20,794 nucleotides of DNA from an uncultured Burkholderiales bacterium (GTDB taxonomy: Bacteria > Pseudomonadota > Gammaproteobacteria > Burkholderiales > Burkholderiaceae), in assembly GCA_946480465.1 (NCBI GenBank), contig CAMLJY010000087.1:1-20794 (forward strand). Reading direction: 5' to 3'. Under the pieces are notes generated by a model that ran no database searches, was not told where the DNA came from, and saw only the letters and a program-made list of their open reading frames with translations. Positions within the stretch are counted from its first letter, which is position 1. Each line of letters starts with the position of its first letter. The position numbers and the translations under genes were made by a program. Below are positions 1 through 7,932 of this stretch, piece after piece.

Positions 1-101
1 GCGAGGACCTGCAGGGCGCCGCCCAGTCCGACTGCAAGAAGCAGGCGAAGGACACGGAGAAGGCGGCGCGCGACGCGGCCAAGAAGTCGACCAAGGGCTG
101 A
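1..101 (+). CDS. 3' end of an unidentified Lys/Ala-rich protein (partial)
   Basis: An open frame enters from the left edge (first full codon at base 3) and stops with TGA at 99-101. It gives 32 residues ending in KKSTKG. The fragment is rich in Lys, Ala, Asp and Gln with a single Cys, and looks hydrophilic and helical. It has no catalytic motif and no membrane segment. I cannot name the family from this fragment. A 9-bp hairpin begins 16 bases after the stop, which fits the end of a transcription unit. The convergent ROK gene ends at 281, so this fragment is not part of the sugar operon. Confidence 0.55.
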   Translation, partial: EDLQGAAQSDCKKQAKDTEKAARDAAKKSTKG

Positions 102-117
102 TCGTCCCGGCGTGATG

Positions 118-141
118 GCGGTGCCGGATCGGCGGCACCGC
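118..141 (+). terminator. Possible terminator hairpin after the left-edge gene
   Basis: GCGGTGCCG (118-126) pairs perfectly with CGGCACCGC (133-141) around a 6-base loop, 16 bases after the TGA of the left-edge gene. No T-run follows, so it is at best a weak intrinsic terminator or a 3'-end stabilising stem. The rest of the 102-280 gap shows no gene and no other clear signal. Confidence 0.35.
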
Positions 142-280
142 GCCACGTGGCCACGGGGCGGACGGCCCCCGTCCCCGAAGCCCTCGGCCCGCCAGCCCTG
201 GCGCGCCCGGCGGTGCCGGTTCGGCGCCGATCCGGCGTTGGCGAACGGGCGCTCGCTGGCTCCGGAACGGCCTGCCTCGC

Positions 281-1516
281 CTACTCGGCCGCGACCTTCA
301 GGAACAGCTCTCGGTCCGGCGCGAAGTTGGCATACAGCGGCAGCAGCGCGCCGCCAATGGCGCGGGCGTCGGAGCCGATGCTGCCGGGCAGCAGTGGCGG
401 GCGGTCCACCCCTTCCCAGCTGTAGCCGGTCAGCGCCTGCTCCACCGCGGTCAGCAGCGCGCCTTGAAGGGCGCGGCTGAACGAGCCGTCGAGGATCACG
501 CCGTCCAGGTCCAGCAGGCAGGCCGCGCCGTTCGCCGCGAAGGCGATGGCGTCCGCCGCGTCCACCAGCCAGCGCTGCGTCCACGGCGCCCACGGGGCCT
601 GCAGCGCGCGCTCGTCGGCCGCGGCGCCGATGTCCAGCCCGGCCTCGGCGTACAGGCGCTCCAGGTTCACCAGCGAGGCCACGCTCAGCATCTGCCGTGG
701 GCTGGCGCCGGCGCCACGGCGCTCCAGCGGCAGCGAGCCGATGGCGCCGGCATTGCCGTGCGCGCCGGCGTGCAAGTGGCCGTCCAGCACCAGCCCCCCC
801 CCGACGAAGGTGTCGACGAAGACGTACAGGAAGCTCTGCAGGCTGCGGCCACGGCCGGCGACGAGTTCGGCGACACAGGCGGCGGCGGTGTCCTTCATCA
901 GTTCGACCGGCAGCTCGGTCAGGCGCGCCACTTCGGCCCGCAGGTCGGTCGCGGGCCAGCGCGCGGCGACCTCGGGCGGCATGTCCAGCAGCGTCTGCCA
1001 GCCGCCGAGCGAAAACGGCGCCGCGATGCCGATGCCCTGTATGCGCGCATGGGCCGCGTCGTCCAGCTGCGCGCGGATCTCCGCGAGCCGTGCCGCGATC
1101 TCGGCCAGCAGCTGCTGCGGCTCGGGGTAGCGGTAAGCCAGCGTCCAGCGTGCGCGCACCGTGCCGACGAAGTCCACCAGCAGCACGTCCACGCTGCGGC
1201 GGCCGATCTTGATGCCGATGGCGTAGGCGCCATCAGGGTTCAGGGCCAGCGGGACCGAGGGCTGTCCGACCTTGCCGCGCTGCAGCTCGCCCTTGACGAT
1301 CAGGCCGTCGTCGAGCAGGCGCTTGGTGATCAGCGACACGGTCTGCGCGGTCAGCTGCGTCAGCCGCGCGATCTCGGCACCGGGCAGCGCGCCGTGCAGG
1401 CGGATGGCCTGCAGCACCACGCGCTCGTTGTACTGGCGCTGGCCGCCGTGGCGCGAGCCGCGGGGCCGCAGCCGCGGGTTGGACGCCGCGGCGTCGAGTG
1501 TCAGTGGGCCAGGCAT
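281..1516 (-). CDS. ROK-family transcriptional regulator of the sugar importer operon
   Basis: A 411-residue ROK protein. A winged helix-turn-helix lies at about residues 30-77 (NERVVLQAIRLHG onward) with a basic wing to about 96. The sugar-kinase-like domain follows from about residue 98 (YAIGIKIG). The glycine-rich ROK segment is visible as FVGGGLVLDGHLHAGAHGNAG. Kinase hallmarks are degenerate: the phosphate-1 Asp is Lys (GIKIGRRS), GEIGH reads GAIGS, and the CxCGxxGC zinc loop is absent. It is therefore probably a sugar sensor and repressor, not an enzyme. The ATG at 1516 was chosen because the frame upstream is an antisense shadow of frcA. The start overlaps the 3' end of frcA by 16 bases, so the gene is the last of frcB-frcC-frcA-ROK. 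By analogy with FrcR/XylR-type ROK proteins it probably represses the operon at the palindrome upstream of frcB. Confidence 0.9.
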   Translation of the reverse strand: MPGPLTLDAAASNPRLRPRGSRHGGQRQYNERVVLQAIRLHGALPGAEIARLTQLTAQTVSLITKRLLDDGLIVKGELQRGKVGQPSVPLALNPDGAYAIGIKIGRRSVDVLLVDFVGTVRARWTLAYRYPEPQQLLAEIAARLAEIRAQLDDAAHARIQGIGIAAPFSLGGWQTLLDMPPEVAARWPATDLRAEVARLTELPVELMKDTAAACVAELVAGRGRSLQSFLYVFVDTFVGGGLVLDGHLHAGAHGNAGAIGSLPLERRGAGASPRQMLSVASLVNLERLYAEAGLDIGAAADERALQAPWAPWTQRWLVDAADAIAFAANGAACLLDLDGVILDGSFSRALQGALLTAVEQALTGYSWEGVDRPPLLPGSIGSDARAIGGALLPLYANFAPDRELFLKVAAE

Positions 1517-2318
1517 TCGGCAGGAATCGCGTCGGGGCGCATCGCGCCGGTCATCACCGCGACGGTGTCGCTCATGCTGATGCGCTTCGGGTTCAGCACC
1601 GCGGCGCGCCGGCCCAGGCGGGCCACGTGGATGCGGTCTGCAACCTCGAACACGTGCGGCATGTTGTGCGAGATCAGCACCACCGACAGGCCACGGTCGC
1701 GCACGCGCCGGATCAGCTCCAGCACCATGTTGCCTTCCTTGACGCCGAGCGCGGCGGTCGGCTCGTCCATGATGACCACGTGCTGCGCGAAGGCTGCCGC
1801 GCGCGCCACCGCCACGCACTGGCGCTGGCCGCCCGACAGCGTCTCGACCGCCTGCGTCATCGAGCGGATGCCCACCTTCAGCTCCTGCAGGCGGGCGCTG
1901 CTTTCCTGCAGCATGCGCTTCTTGTCCAGCATGCGAAGGAAGCGGCCGGCGAAACCGGGCCGGCGCAGCTCACGGCCGAGGAAGAGGTTTTCGGCGATGG
2001 TCATCGCCGGCGCGACCGCCAGGTCCTGGTAGACCGTTTCGATGCCGGCGCGGCGGGCCTCGATCGGGCTGCGGAAGCGCACCGGCCGGCCATCCAGGCG
2101 GATCTCGCCGCCATCGGGCACCACCGCACCGGACAGCGCCTTGATCAGCGAGGACTTGCCGGCGCCGTTGTCGCCGATGACGGCGAGGATCTCGCCGGCG
2201 CGCAGTTCGAAGTCGGCGCCGTCGAGCGCGGTGACCTGGCCGTAGCGCTTCACCAGGCCCTTGGCCTGCATCAGGATCTGCGGGGCCGGGGCCGCCGGAC
2301 TTGCAGGGGTGGCGTTCA

Positions 2319-2319
<1 letters not shown>
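1501..2319 (-). CDS. frcA: Sugar ABC importer ATPase, FrcA-like
   Basis: A 272-residue single-domain ABC ATPase of the CUT2/fructose type, which powers sugar import at the inner membrane. Walker A is GDNGAGKSS (residues 49-57), the signature is LSGGQRQ (161-167), Walker B is VVIMDEP (181-187) and the switch His is in LISHN. The run PTAALGVKE and the stretch HNMPHVFEVADRIHVARLGRR closely match my memory of Sinorhizobium FrcA. Most CUT2 ATPases (RbsA, XylG) are two fused domains of about 500 residues. The single-domain length is typical of FrcA. The ATG overlaps the frcC stop as TGATG, and AAGGGAG precedes it at normal spacing, which implies translational coupling. The residue after the signature LSGGQRQ is Cys where FrcA usually has Gly, probably a harmless change. 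The substrate, fructose or a related sugar, is inferred. Confidence 0.92.
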
Positions 2320-3323
<1,004 letters not shown>

Positions 3324-3346
3324 GATGCGTCAGCTCCCCGCCCGGG

Positions 3347-4342
3347 TCACTTCTTGCCCCAGCACAGCGACGTGCCGGTGGCCACGTCCTTGCTGTCGAC
3401 GCCGGCCACCGCCTTGGCGGCGATCAGCGTGACGCCGGTGTCGGTGTAGCCGCTGGCCTTCTTGCCTTCCTTGGCGTAGGCCACGCCGGCCTCGACACCC
3501 ATGGCCGCCATCTTCAGCGGGTATTGCTGCGACGTGGCGGCGATCTTGCCCTCGCCCACGTGCTTCACGCCCTGGCAGCCGCCGTCGACCGAGACGATGA
3601 CGACGTTCTTGTCCTTGCCGGCCCTTTTCAGCGCATTGAACGCGCCGGCGGCGGCCGGCTCGTTGATCGTGTAGACCACGTTGACCTCGGGCGACTTCTG
3701 CAGGCAGTTCTCCATCGCCGTCTGGCCCTTGGCCTGGTCGCCGAAGCTGTCGGCCATGCAGACGACCTCGGCCGGCTTGCCCAGCTCGTTGCTCTTGGCG
3801 TCGGGCGCGGCCAGGCCGAAGCCCTTCAGGAAGCCGTTGTGGCGCTGCGCGCCGACCGGGTGGCCGGGGAACAGGTCCAGCATCACGATCTTCGCGGGCT
3901 TGCCGGCCAGCGCCGCCTTCGCGTACTGCCCGATCAGCACGCCGGCCTTGTAGTTGTCGGTCGCGAACAGTGCGTCGGTGGCTTCGGCCGGCTCGGTGGG
4001 GCTGTCCAGCGCGATGACCTGCACGCCCTTGGCCTGCGCCTTCTTGATCGCCGGGATGATGGCCTTCGAGTCGCTGGGGGTGATCAGGATGGTCTTCGCG
4101 CCGGCGGCGATCATGTTCTCGATCGCGGTGACCTGGCCGGCGTTGTCGCCGTCGGTCTTGCCCGCACCGGTCAGCAGCTTGGCGCCGCGGGCCTTCGCGG
4201 CCTCGGCCGCGCCCTCCTTCATCTTCACGAAGAAGGGATTGGTCTCGGTCTTCGTGATCAGGCCGATCACCGGCGCGTCGGCGGCCAAGGTGGGGCCGGC
4301 GGCGGCCAGGGCGAGCAGCGAAACGATGGGCAGGTGGCGCAT
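3347..4342 (-). CDS. frcB: Periplasmic sugar-binding protein, FrcB-like
   Basis: A 331-residue periplasmic binding protein of the RbsB/FrcB type (Peripla_BP_4). A Sec signal peptide covers about residues 1-20 (MRHLPIVSLLALAAAGPTLA). The mature start VIGLITKTETNPFFVKMKEG is the classic ligand-pocket strand. IENMIAAGAKTILITPSD, VVYTINEPAAAGAF and VSVDGGCQGVKHV are the other pocket loops, and the C-terminus ends in a Cys-Trp (SLCWGKK) as in FrcB. The ATG at 4342 has a GGAG 7 bases upstream. It is the first gene of frcBCA-ROK. Upstream, at 4408-4434, is a 27-bp palindrome. The substrate is probably fructose, possibly also ribose or mannose as reported for the Sinorhizobium system. That is family knowledge and not visible in this sequence. 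Confidence 0.93.
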   Translation of the reverse strand: MRHLPIVSLLALAAAGPTLAADAPVIGLITKTETNPFFVKMKEGAAEAAKARGAKLLTGAGKTDGDNAGQVTAIENMIAAGAKTILITPSDSKAIIPAIKKAQAKGVQVIALDSPTEPAEATDALFATDNYKAGVLIGQYAKAALAGKPAKIVMLDLFPGHPVGAQRHNGFLKGFGLAAPDAKSNELGKPAEVVCMADSFGDQAKGQTAMENCLQKSPEVNVVYTINEPAAAGAFNALKRAGKDKNVVIVSVDGGCQGVKHVGEGKIAATSQQYPLKMAAMGVEAGVAYAKEGKKASGYTDTGVTLIAAKAVAGVDSKDVATGTSLCWGKK

Positions 4343-4407
4343 GACGGGCTCCGGGTGTGAGGCGGGGACGAGGTTCAGCCCCGATGCGGAAATTCTGGGC
4401 GCCGGAC

Positions 4408-4434
4408 ATTAATAAATCAAGTTGATTGATTAAT
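4408..4434. promoter_or_regulatory. 27-bp palindromic operator upstream of frcB
   Basis: Left arm ATTAATAAATCAA and right arm TTGATTGATTAAT flank a central G at 4421. Twelve of the 13 pairs match; the only mismatch is A4414 against G4428. The block is almost entirely A/T in DNA of about 70% GC and lies 66 bases upstream of the frcB ATG. An A+T-rich inverted repeat of this kind is what ROK regulators such as NagC, Mlc and XylR bind, so the ROK protein at the end of this operon is the natural partner. I could not fix -35/-10 hexamers. The site probably overlaps the promoter. Confidence 0.7.
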
Positions 4435-4502
4435 GGTTAACCCGCTCCCGCGGCGACGGCGCTGGACGAGGCGCTTTCGGCCGCTGGCCCGTCTGGCGAG
4501 CT

Positions 4503-5759
4503 CTACACCTGGACCAGACGATCCTGGTTCAGTTCATCCAGCCGATTGACTCCCAGGAGTGCCATGTCGCGGCGGATCTCGTCCTTGAGCAGCGCGATGG
4601 CATGCGCCACGCCGGCGCGCCCGGCGACGGCAGCGGCATAGGCCATGGGTCGGCCGACGAACACATGATCAGCGCCCAGCGCCAGGGCCTTGAGCACGTC
4701 GGTGCCGCGCCGAATCCCGCTGTCCACCATCAGCGCCATGCTGCCCTTCGCGCGTGAAGCCTCGGGCACGGCCAGCAGGGGCGGCAGCGCGCCGTCGAGT
4801 TGGCGCCCACCGTGGTTCGACAGGATGACCCCATCGGCTCCCATCTGCTCGGCGCGTCGCACATCGTCGCTCGAGGTCAGCCCCTTCACCACCAGCTTGC
4901 CTGGCCATGCGCGCCGGACAGCCCCCAGATGCTGCCAAGAGAGATGGTCGCGCAAGCCGAACTGGCGCACGACCGTCCGCGAGATGATGGGGACCCCTCT
5001 GCCGGCACCCGCGTTCTCGAAATGCGGCATGCCCCGTTGAAGCAGGGTGCGGCCAAGCGTTCCAAGCACCCAGCGCGGTCGGGTCATGCCGTCCCAAGCG
5101 AGACGCAGGCTGGGCCGCAACGGCGTCGAGAAGCCGACGCGGACGTTGTTTTCGCGGTTCGCCAGCGTGGCGGTGTCGACTGTCACGACCAATGTGCTGA
5201 AGCCTGCCGCCTTGACCCGCTCAACCAGCCCTTCGATGTGGGTCGTATCGCCGGGAATGTAGGCCTGAAACCAGCCGCAGGTCGGTGCGGCTCGTGCGAC
5301 CGCTTCCATCCGGGTGAGCGATGCCCCGCTGAGGACATACGGAATGCCTGCAGCTTCTGCCGCTCGGGCCATGGCGACGTCGCCGTCGAAGGCGAAGAGT
5401 GCGCAAAGCCCCATGGGCGCGATGCCGAAGGGCGCCTGGTAGTCGGTACCCATGAGGCGCGTCGTCTGGCGGCGCCCCGAGACGTCCACCAGGATCTTCG
5501 TCCGGAACATCCAGTTCCGGTACGCGGCCCGGTTCGCTTCCAGGCTCACGTTGTCTTCCACGCCACCCTTGAGATAACCGAACAAGGGCCTGGGCAGGCG
5601 GCGCTTCGCAGCGTCTTCGAAATCACCCAGTGACAGGACTTTGCGCAGGCTGGCGGGCAGGTGGCGGCGCACGTCGGGCGCAGGCCCGAGTTGCTGCTTC
5701 GGCGGATCGTGGCTCATGAGGAAGGCGAGTGATTGCCGCCGACAGCGGCTCGGGCCCAT
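4503..5759 (-). CDS. FMN-dependent 2-hydroxyacid oxidase/dehydrogenase (LldD family), copy 1
   Basis: A 418-residue member of the FMN-dependent alpha-hydroxyacid dehydrogenase family (L-lactate, glycolate or mandelate oxidising; TIM barrel). Catalytic elements are present: Tyr62 (GYLKGG), Tyr167 (FQAYIPG), Asp195 (VTVD), Lys292 (VVKG), and His316 with Arg319 in SNHGGRQ. The FMN-phosphate loop reads VDSGIRRGTD, where DGG is usual. The ATG at 5759 was chosen because GGGGAG lies 7 bases upstream. A GTG at 5840 abuts the IclR stop, and an ATG at 5717 lacks a Shine-Dalgarno. It lies downstream of the IclR gene on the same strand, so the two are probably cotranscribed. By eye it resembles the second oxidase at 8907-10298 at roughly half the positions or more. 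The substrate is not predictable from sequence. Confidence 0.9.
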   Translation of the reverse strand: MGPSRCRRQSLAFLMSHDPPKQQLGPAPDVRRHLPASLRKVLSLGDFEDAAKRRLPRPLFGYLKGGVEDNVSLEANRAAYRNWMFRTKILVDVSGRRQTTRLMGTDYQAPFGIAPMGLCALFAFDGDVAMARAAEAAGIPYVLSGASLTRMEAVARAAPTCGWFQAYIPGDTTHIEGLVERVKAAGFSTLVVTVDTATLANRENNVRVGFSTPLRPSLRLAWDGMTRPRWVLGTLGRTLLQRGMPHFENAGAGRGVPIISRTVVRQFGLRDHLSWQHLGAVRRAWPGKLVVKGLTSSDDVRRAEQMGADGVILSNHGGRQLDGALPPLLAVPEASRAKGSMALMVDSGIRRGTDVLKALALGADHVFVGRPMAYAAAVAGRAGVAHAIALLKDEIRRDMALLGVNRLDELNQDRLVQV

Positions 5760-5840
5760 TGAACCGCTCCCCGCCCTCGTCTCGCAACCCGTTTCGCCCT
5801 GCGTAATGCCCGCAATGACTGCAATGGCTGCTCGAGCCAC

Positions 5841-6641
5841 TCAAGGATGCCAAGTGGCCCGCAGGGCCGTCGCCGGCATGCCACCCAGGGTTTCGCCGAA
5901 CTGCTTGGCGGCCAGGACAGTGTGGGATGCATGGCGCCGAAGTAAGGCCGATGTCAAACGGTCCAACGGACCGGAGATGCTGACGGAACCCAGCACGGCT
6001 CCATGACGGCCGCGGACCGCGGCTGAAACGCTGGCAATGCCGGAATTGCGCTCTCCCCGGGTGATGTGAAAGCCGCGCCGGCGGATGCGCTCGTTGAGGT
6101 CGCCCGGCTCGCCAAGCGCGGCGAGGATCACCCGGCCTGCGGAGCCGCGGTCCAGCGGAAACACCTCGCCGGAGCGGATGGGGCTCGCAATGGCACCGGA
6201 CCCATCGCAGCGCATGAGGCAACTGCGCAAATTGCCTTCGAAGACATAGAAGGAAGCCCTCTCGCCGGTCGCTGCACTGAGCTGCTGCAGGATCGGCTCG
6301 ATGGCCGAGTCCAGATCGAATTGCGCCTGGTACCGAGACCCGATCCAACCCGCGGCGGGCCCAAGACGCCAAGCCCCATCCTCGCGCTTCACGAGGAAAC
6401 GGGCTGCGGCCAGCGTGCGAGCCAGGCGCAGTGTCGTTGGCTTGTGCATGCCGGTCCGGCGAGCCAACTCGTGCAGGGGCAGGTAGAGCTCGTCGCCGTC
6501 GAATGCCACCAGGATGGCCAGCGCGCGCGATACCGCGTTCACTCTCTCCCCGGCAGCCTCAGCCGGCGAAGCTGCCGGGGTCTCCATCAGGAGTCGCTTG
6601 AGCTCGGCTGTCGCCTCCGGCTTGGTTGCGTCCCGCGGCAT
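5841..6641 (-). CDS. IclR-family transcriptional regulator
   Basis: A 266-residue IclR-type regulator. A winged helix-turn-helix lies at about residues 34-98 (VNAVSRALAILVAFDG, then LHELARRTGMHKPTTLRLARTL). The effector-binding domain spans about 105-255, with the usual SGEVFPLDRGSAGRVILAAL and an ISGPLDRLT segment near the end. The ATG at 6639-6641 has a G-rich stretch about 8 bases upstream; a second ATG at 6587 is possible. The gene is divergent from a Bug binding protein and lies upstream of an oxidase on its own strand. A perfect 19-bp palindrome in the 182-bp divergent gap is the likely binding site. It probably controls both the binding protein and the IclR-oxidase transcript in response to a small carboxylate, which is inferred from context. 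Confidence 0.93.
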   Translation of the reverse strand: MPRDATKPEATAELKRLLMETPAASPAEAAGERVNAVSRALAILVAFDGDELYLPLHELARRTGMHKPTTLRLARTLAAARFLVKREDGAWRLGPAAGWIGSRYQAQFDLDSAIEPILQQLSAATGERASFYVFEGNLRSCLMRCDGSGAIASPIRSGEVFPLDRGSAGRVILAALGEPGDLNERIRRRGFHITRGERNSGIASVSAAVRGRHGAVLGSVSISGPLDRLTSALLRRHASHTVLAAKQFGETLGGMPATALRATWHP

Positions 6642-6743
6642 GAAGCTGCGCCCCCGTTCGGCGCGAAAGAAGCCGGTCGCGCCATGCCCGGACTCGCGGC
6701 CGCCTCACGCGAGTGAACGCATCGTAGTCGAGTGGGGGTGGCT

Positions 6744-6762
6744 CGTTACGTCTGACGTAACG
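6744..6762. promoter_or_regulatory. 19-bp perfect palindrome, likely IclR operator
   Basis: CGTTACGTC (6744-6752) and GACGTAACG (6754-6762) are exact reverse complements around T6753. The site lies between the divergent IclR and Bug genes, 61 bases before the Bug ATG and 102 bases from the IclR ATG. A weak promoter, TTGCCT (6765-6770) with CATCAT (6788-6793) at 17-base spacing, starts just downstream. This would suit an activator placed next to -35. IclR-type regulators bind short palindromes in such gaps. Confidence 0.65.
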
Positions 6763-6823
6763 CCTTGCCTGTCGCCGACCCTCTTTCCATCATGCCGCCC
6801 ATTCGATCAATGGAGACATTCGC

Positions 6824-7798
6824 ATGACACGCATGATGCTGGGCCGACGTGCCTTCATCGCTTCGACGGCCCTGACCGCATTCGCCGCCAGGGCTCAAGG
6901 TGCCTACCCCGCCATGCCGATCCGCATGGTGATTCCCTTCGCCGCAGGTGGCGCGACGGATGTCCTGGGCCGCGACCTAGCCAAGGGCATGCAAGCGCAT
7001 GCCGGTCAGCAGCCTTTCGTTATCGAGAACATGGGCGGCGGCGGCGGTGTTCCGGCCTTGAAGACCGTCGTGCGTGCGAAGGCCGACGGCTACACGCTCC
7101 TCTTCGCAGCCTCCGGCAACATCACAGCACAGCCTTTGCTTGCCAAGCAGCGGGTCGAGATCCTCACCCAGCTCGCTCCGGTCGGCATGATCGCGACTGC
7201 ACCCCACGTGCTCGTGGTCTCGTCGAGCCTGCCTTTCAAGACGGTGGCGGACCTGGTCGCCTATGCAAAGGCTCATCCGGGCGAACTCAATTTCGGAACA
7301 GCAGGTGTCGGCGGCCTGGCTCACCTCGGCACCGAGCTCTTGGCGCGCGCGGCGCACATCGACATCAAGCACATCCCCTATCGAGGCGCTTCCGCGGGGC
7401 TGACTGACCTCGTGTCCGGTCAGATCCACGCGATGTTCGGCACCATGCCATCGTTCACGGCGACGGTGGAGACCGGCGGCGTCCGCGTCATCGGTCTGAC
7501 CGCCCCCAGCGCTTCGGCACCACTCAAAGGCGTTCCGCTCATCTCGGCGACGGTGCCAGGCTTTGGCTACAAGAGCTGGAACGGCCTCTTTGCACCTGCT
7601 GGAACGCCCGCGCCGGTGATATCGCAGCTCTACGCCGCCATGGTGAAGGCGTCCGCGGACAAGGCGATGGCGGCGCGGTTCGACGCACAAGGCGTGGACC
7701 TTGCGCTCGCCGATCCGCAGCAGCTGGCTGAACTCGTCCGCAAGGAGTCAGCGGTCTGGGACAAGGTGATTCGCGACGCGAACATCACTCTCCATTAG
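6824..7798 (+). CDS. Bug/TctC-family periplasmic binding protein, copy 1
   Basis: A 324-residue tripartite-tricarboxylate-receptor (Bug/TctC) protein, a periplasmic receptor that captures carboxylates or similar small molecules. The signal peptide (about 1-26) contains GRRAFIAST, a Tat-like twin-arginine motif. Family stretches are IRMVIPFAAGGATDVLGR, NMGGGGGVPALKTVVRAKADGYTLL, LNFGTAGVGGLAHLGTELL and HIPYRGASAGLTDLVSGQI. The ATG at 6824 has GGAGA 7 bases upstream. It is divergent from the IclR gene, and the oxidase follows IclR, so its ligand may be the oxidase substrate. No TctA/TctB membrane partners are in the window. Roughly one codon in six ends in A or T in the stretches I sampled, more than in the second Bug gene, which hints at a different origin for this module. 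Confidence 0.93.
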   Translation: MTRMMLGRRAFIASTALTAFAARAQGAYPAMPIRMVIPFAAGGATDVLGRDLAKGMQAHAGQQPFVIENMGGGGGVPALKTVVRAKADGYTLLFAASGNITAQPLLAKQRVEILTQLAPVGMIATAPHVLVVSSSLPFKTVADLVAYAKAHPGELNFGTAGVGGLAHLGTELLARAAHIDIKHIPYRGASAGLTDLVSGQIHAMFGTMPSFTATVETGGVRVIGLTAPSASAPLKGVPLISATVPGFGYKSWNGLFAPAGTPAPVISQLYAAMVKASADKAMAARFDAQGVDLALADPQQLAELVRKESAVWDKVIRDANITLH

Positions 7799-7932
7799 CG
7801 GTCCACCCCACACCGAGAATGCTCATGGAGTGCCCGCACGCTCATTCGCTGCTTCGAGCGCGTTCCCGGCATCGTTCAAGGGGCAAGCGGTCCAACGGAT
7901 GACGCGGGGGGGGGCGCATGACTCTCGCGTGC
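7799..7932. other. Convergent gap between the two Bug genes with a G9 run
   Basis: A 134-base gap between the 3' ends of the two Bug genes. It includes an uninterrupted run of nine G at 7906-7914, just before the 3' end of the second Bug gene. I see no gene, no T-tailed hairpin and no repeat of the flanks. Confidence 0.5.

Noticed and set aside
1517..1819. N-terminal extension of the ROK protein up to 1819
   Set aside because: These 101 codons are an out-of-frame reading of frcA on the same strand and are Arg/His/Gly-rich. Family homology starts after the ATG at 1516.
464..2032. A 522-codon plus-strand frame opposite the ROK gene and frcA
   Set aside because: Composition is Gln/Ala/Arg-rich without motifs, while the minus strand carries intact ROK and ABC motifs.
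7888..7899. A 12-base match (CGGTCCAACGGA) to a site inside the IclR gene near 5959
   Set aside because: One short match without flanking similarity or palindromic form is not enough to call a shared site or a recombination scar.
7906..7914. G9 run as a phase-variation tract
   Set aside because: It lies in the gap beyond both Bug stops and not in a promoter or early coding region, so slippage would have no obvious effect.
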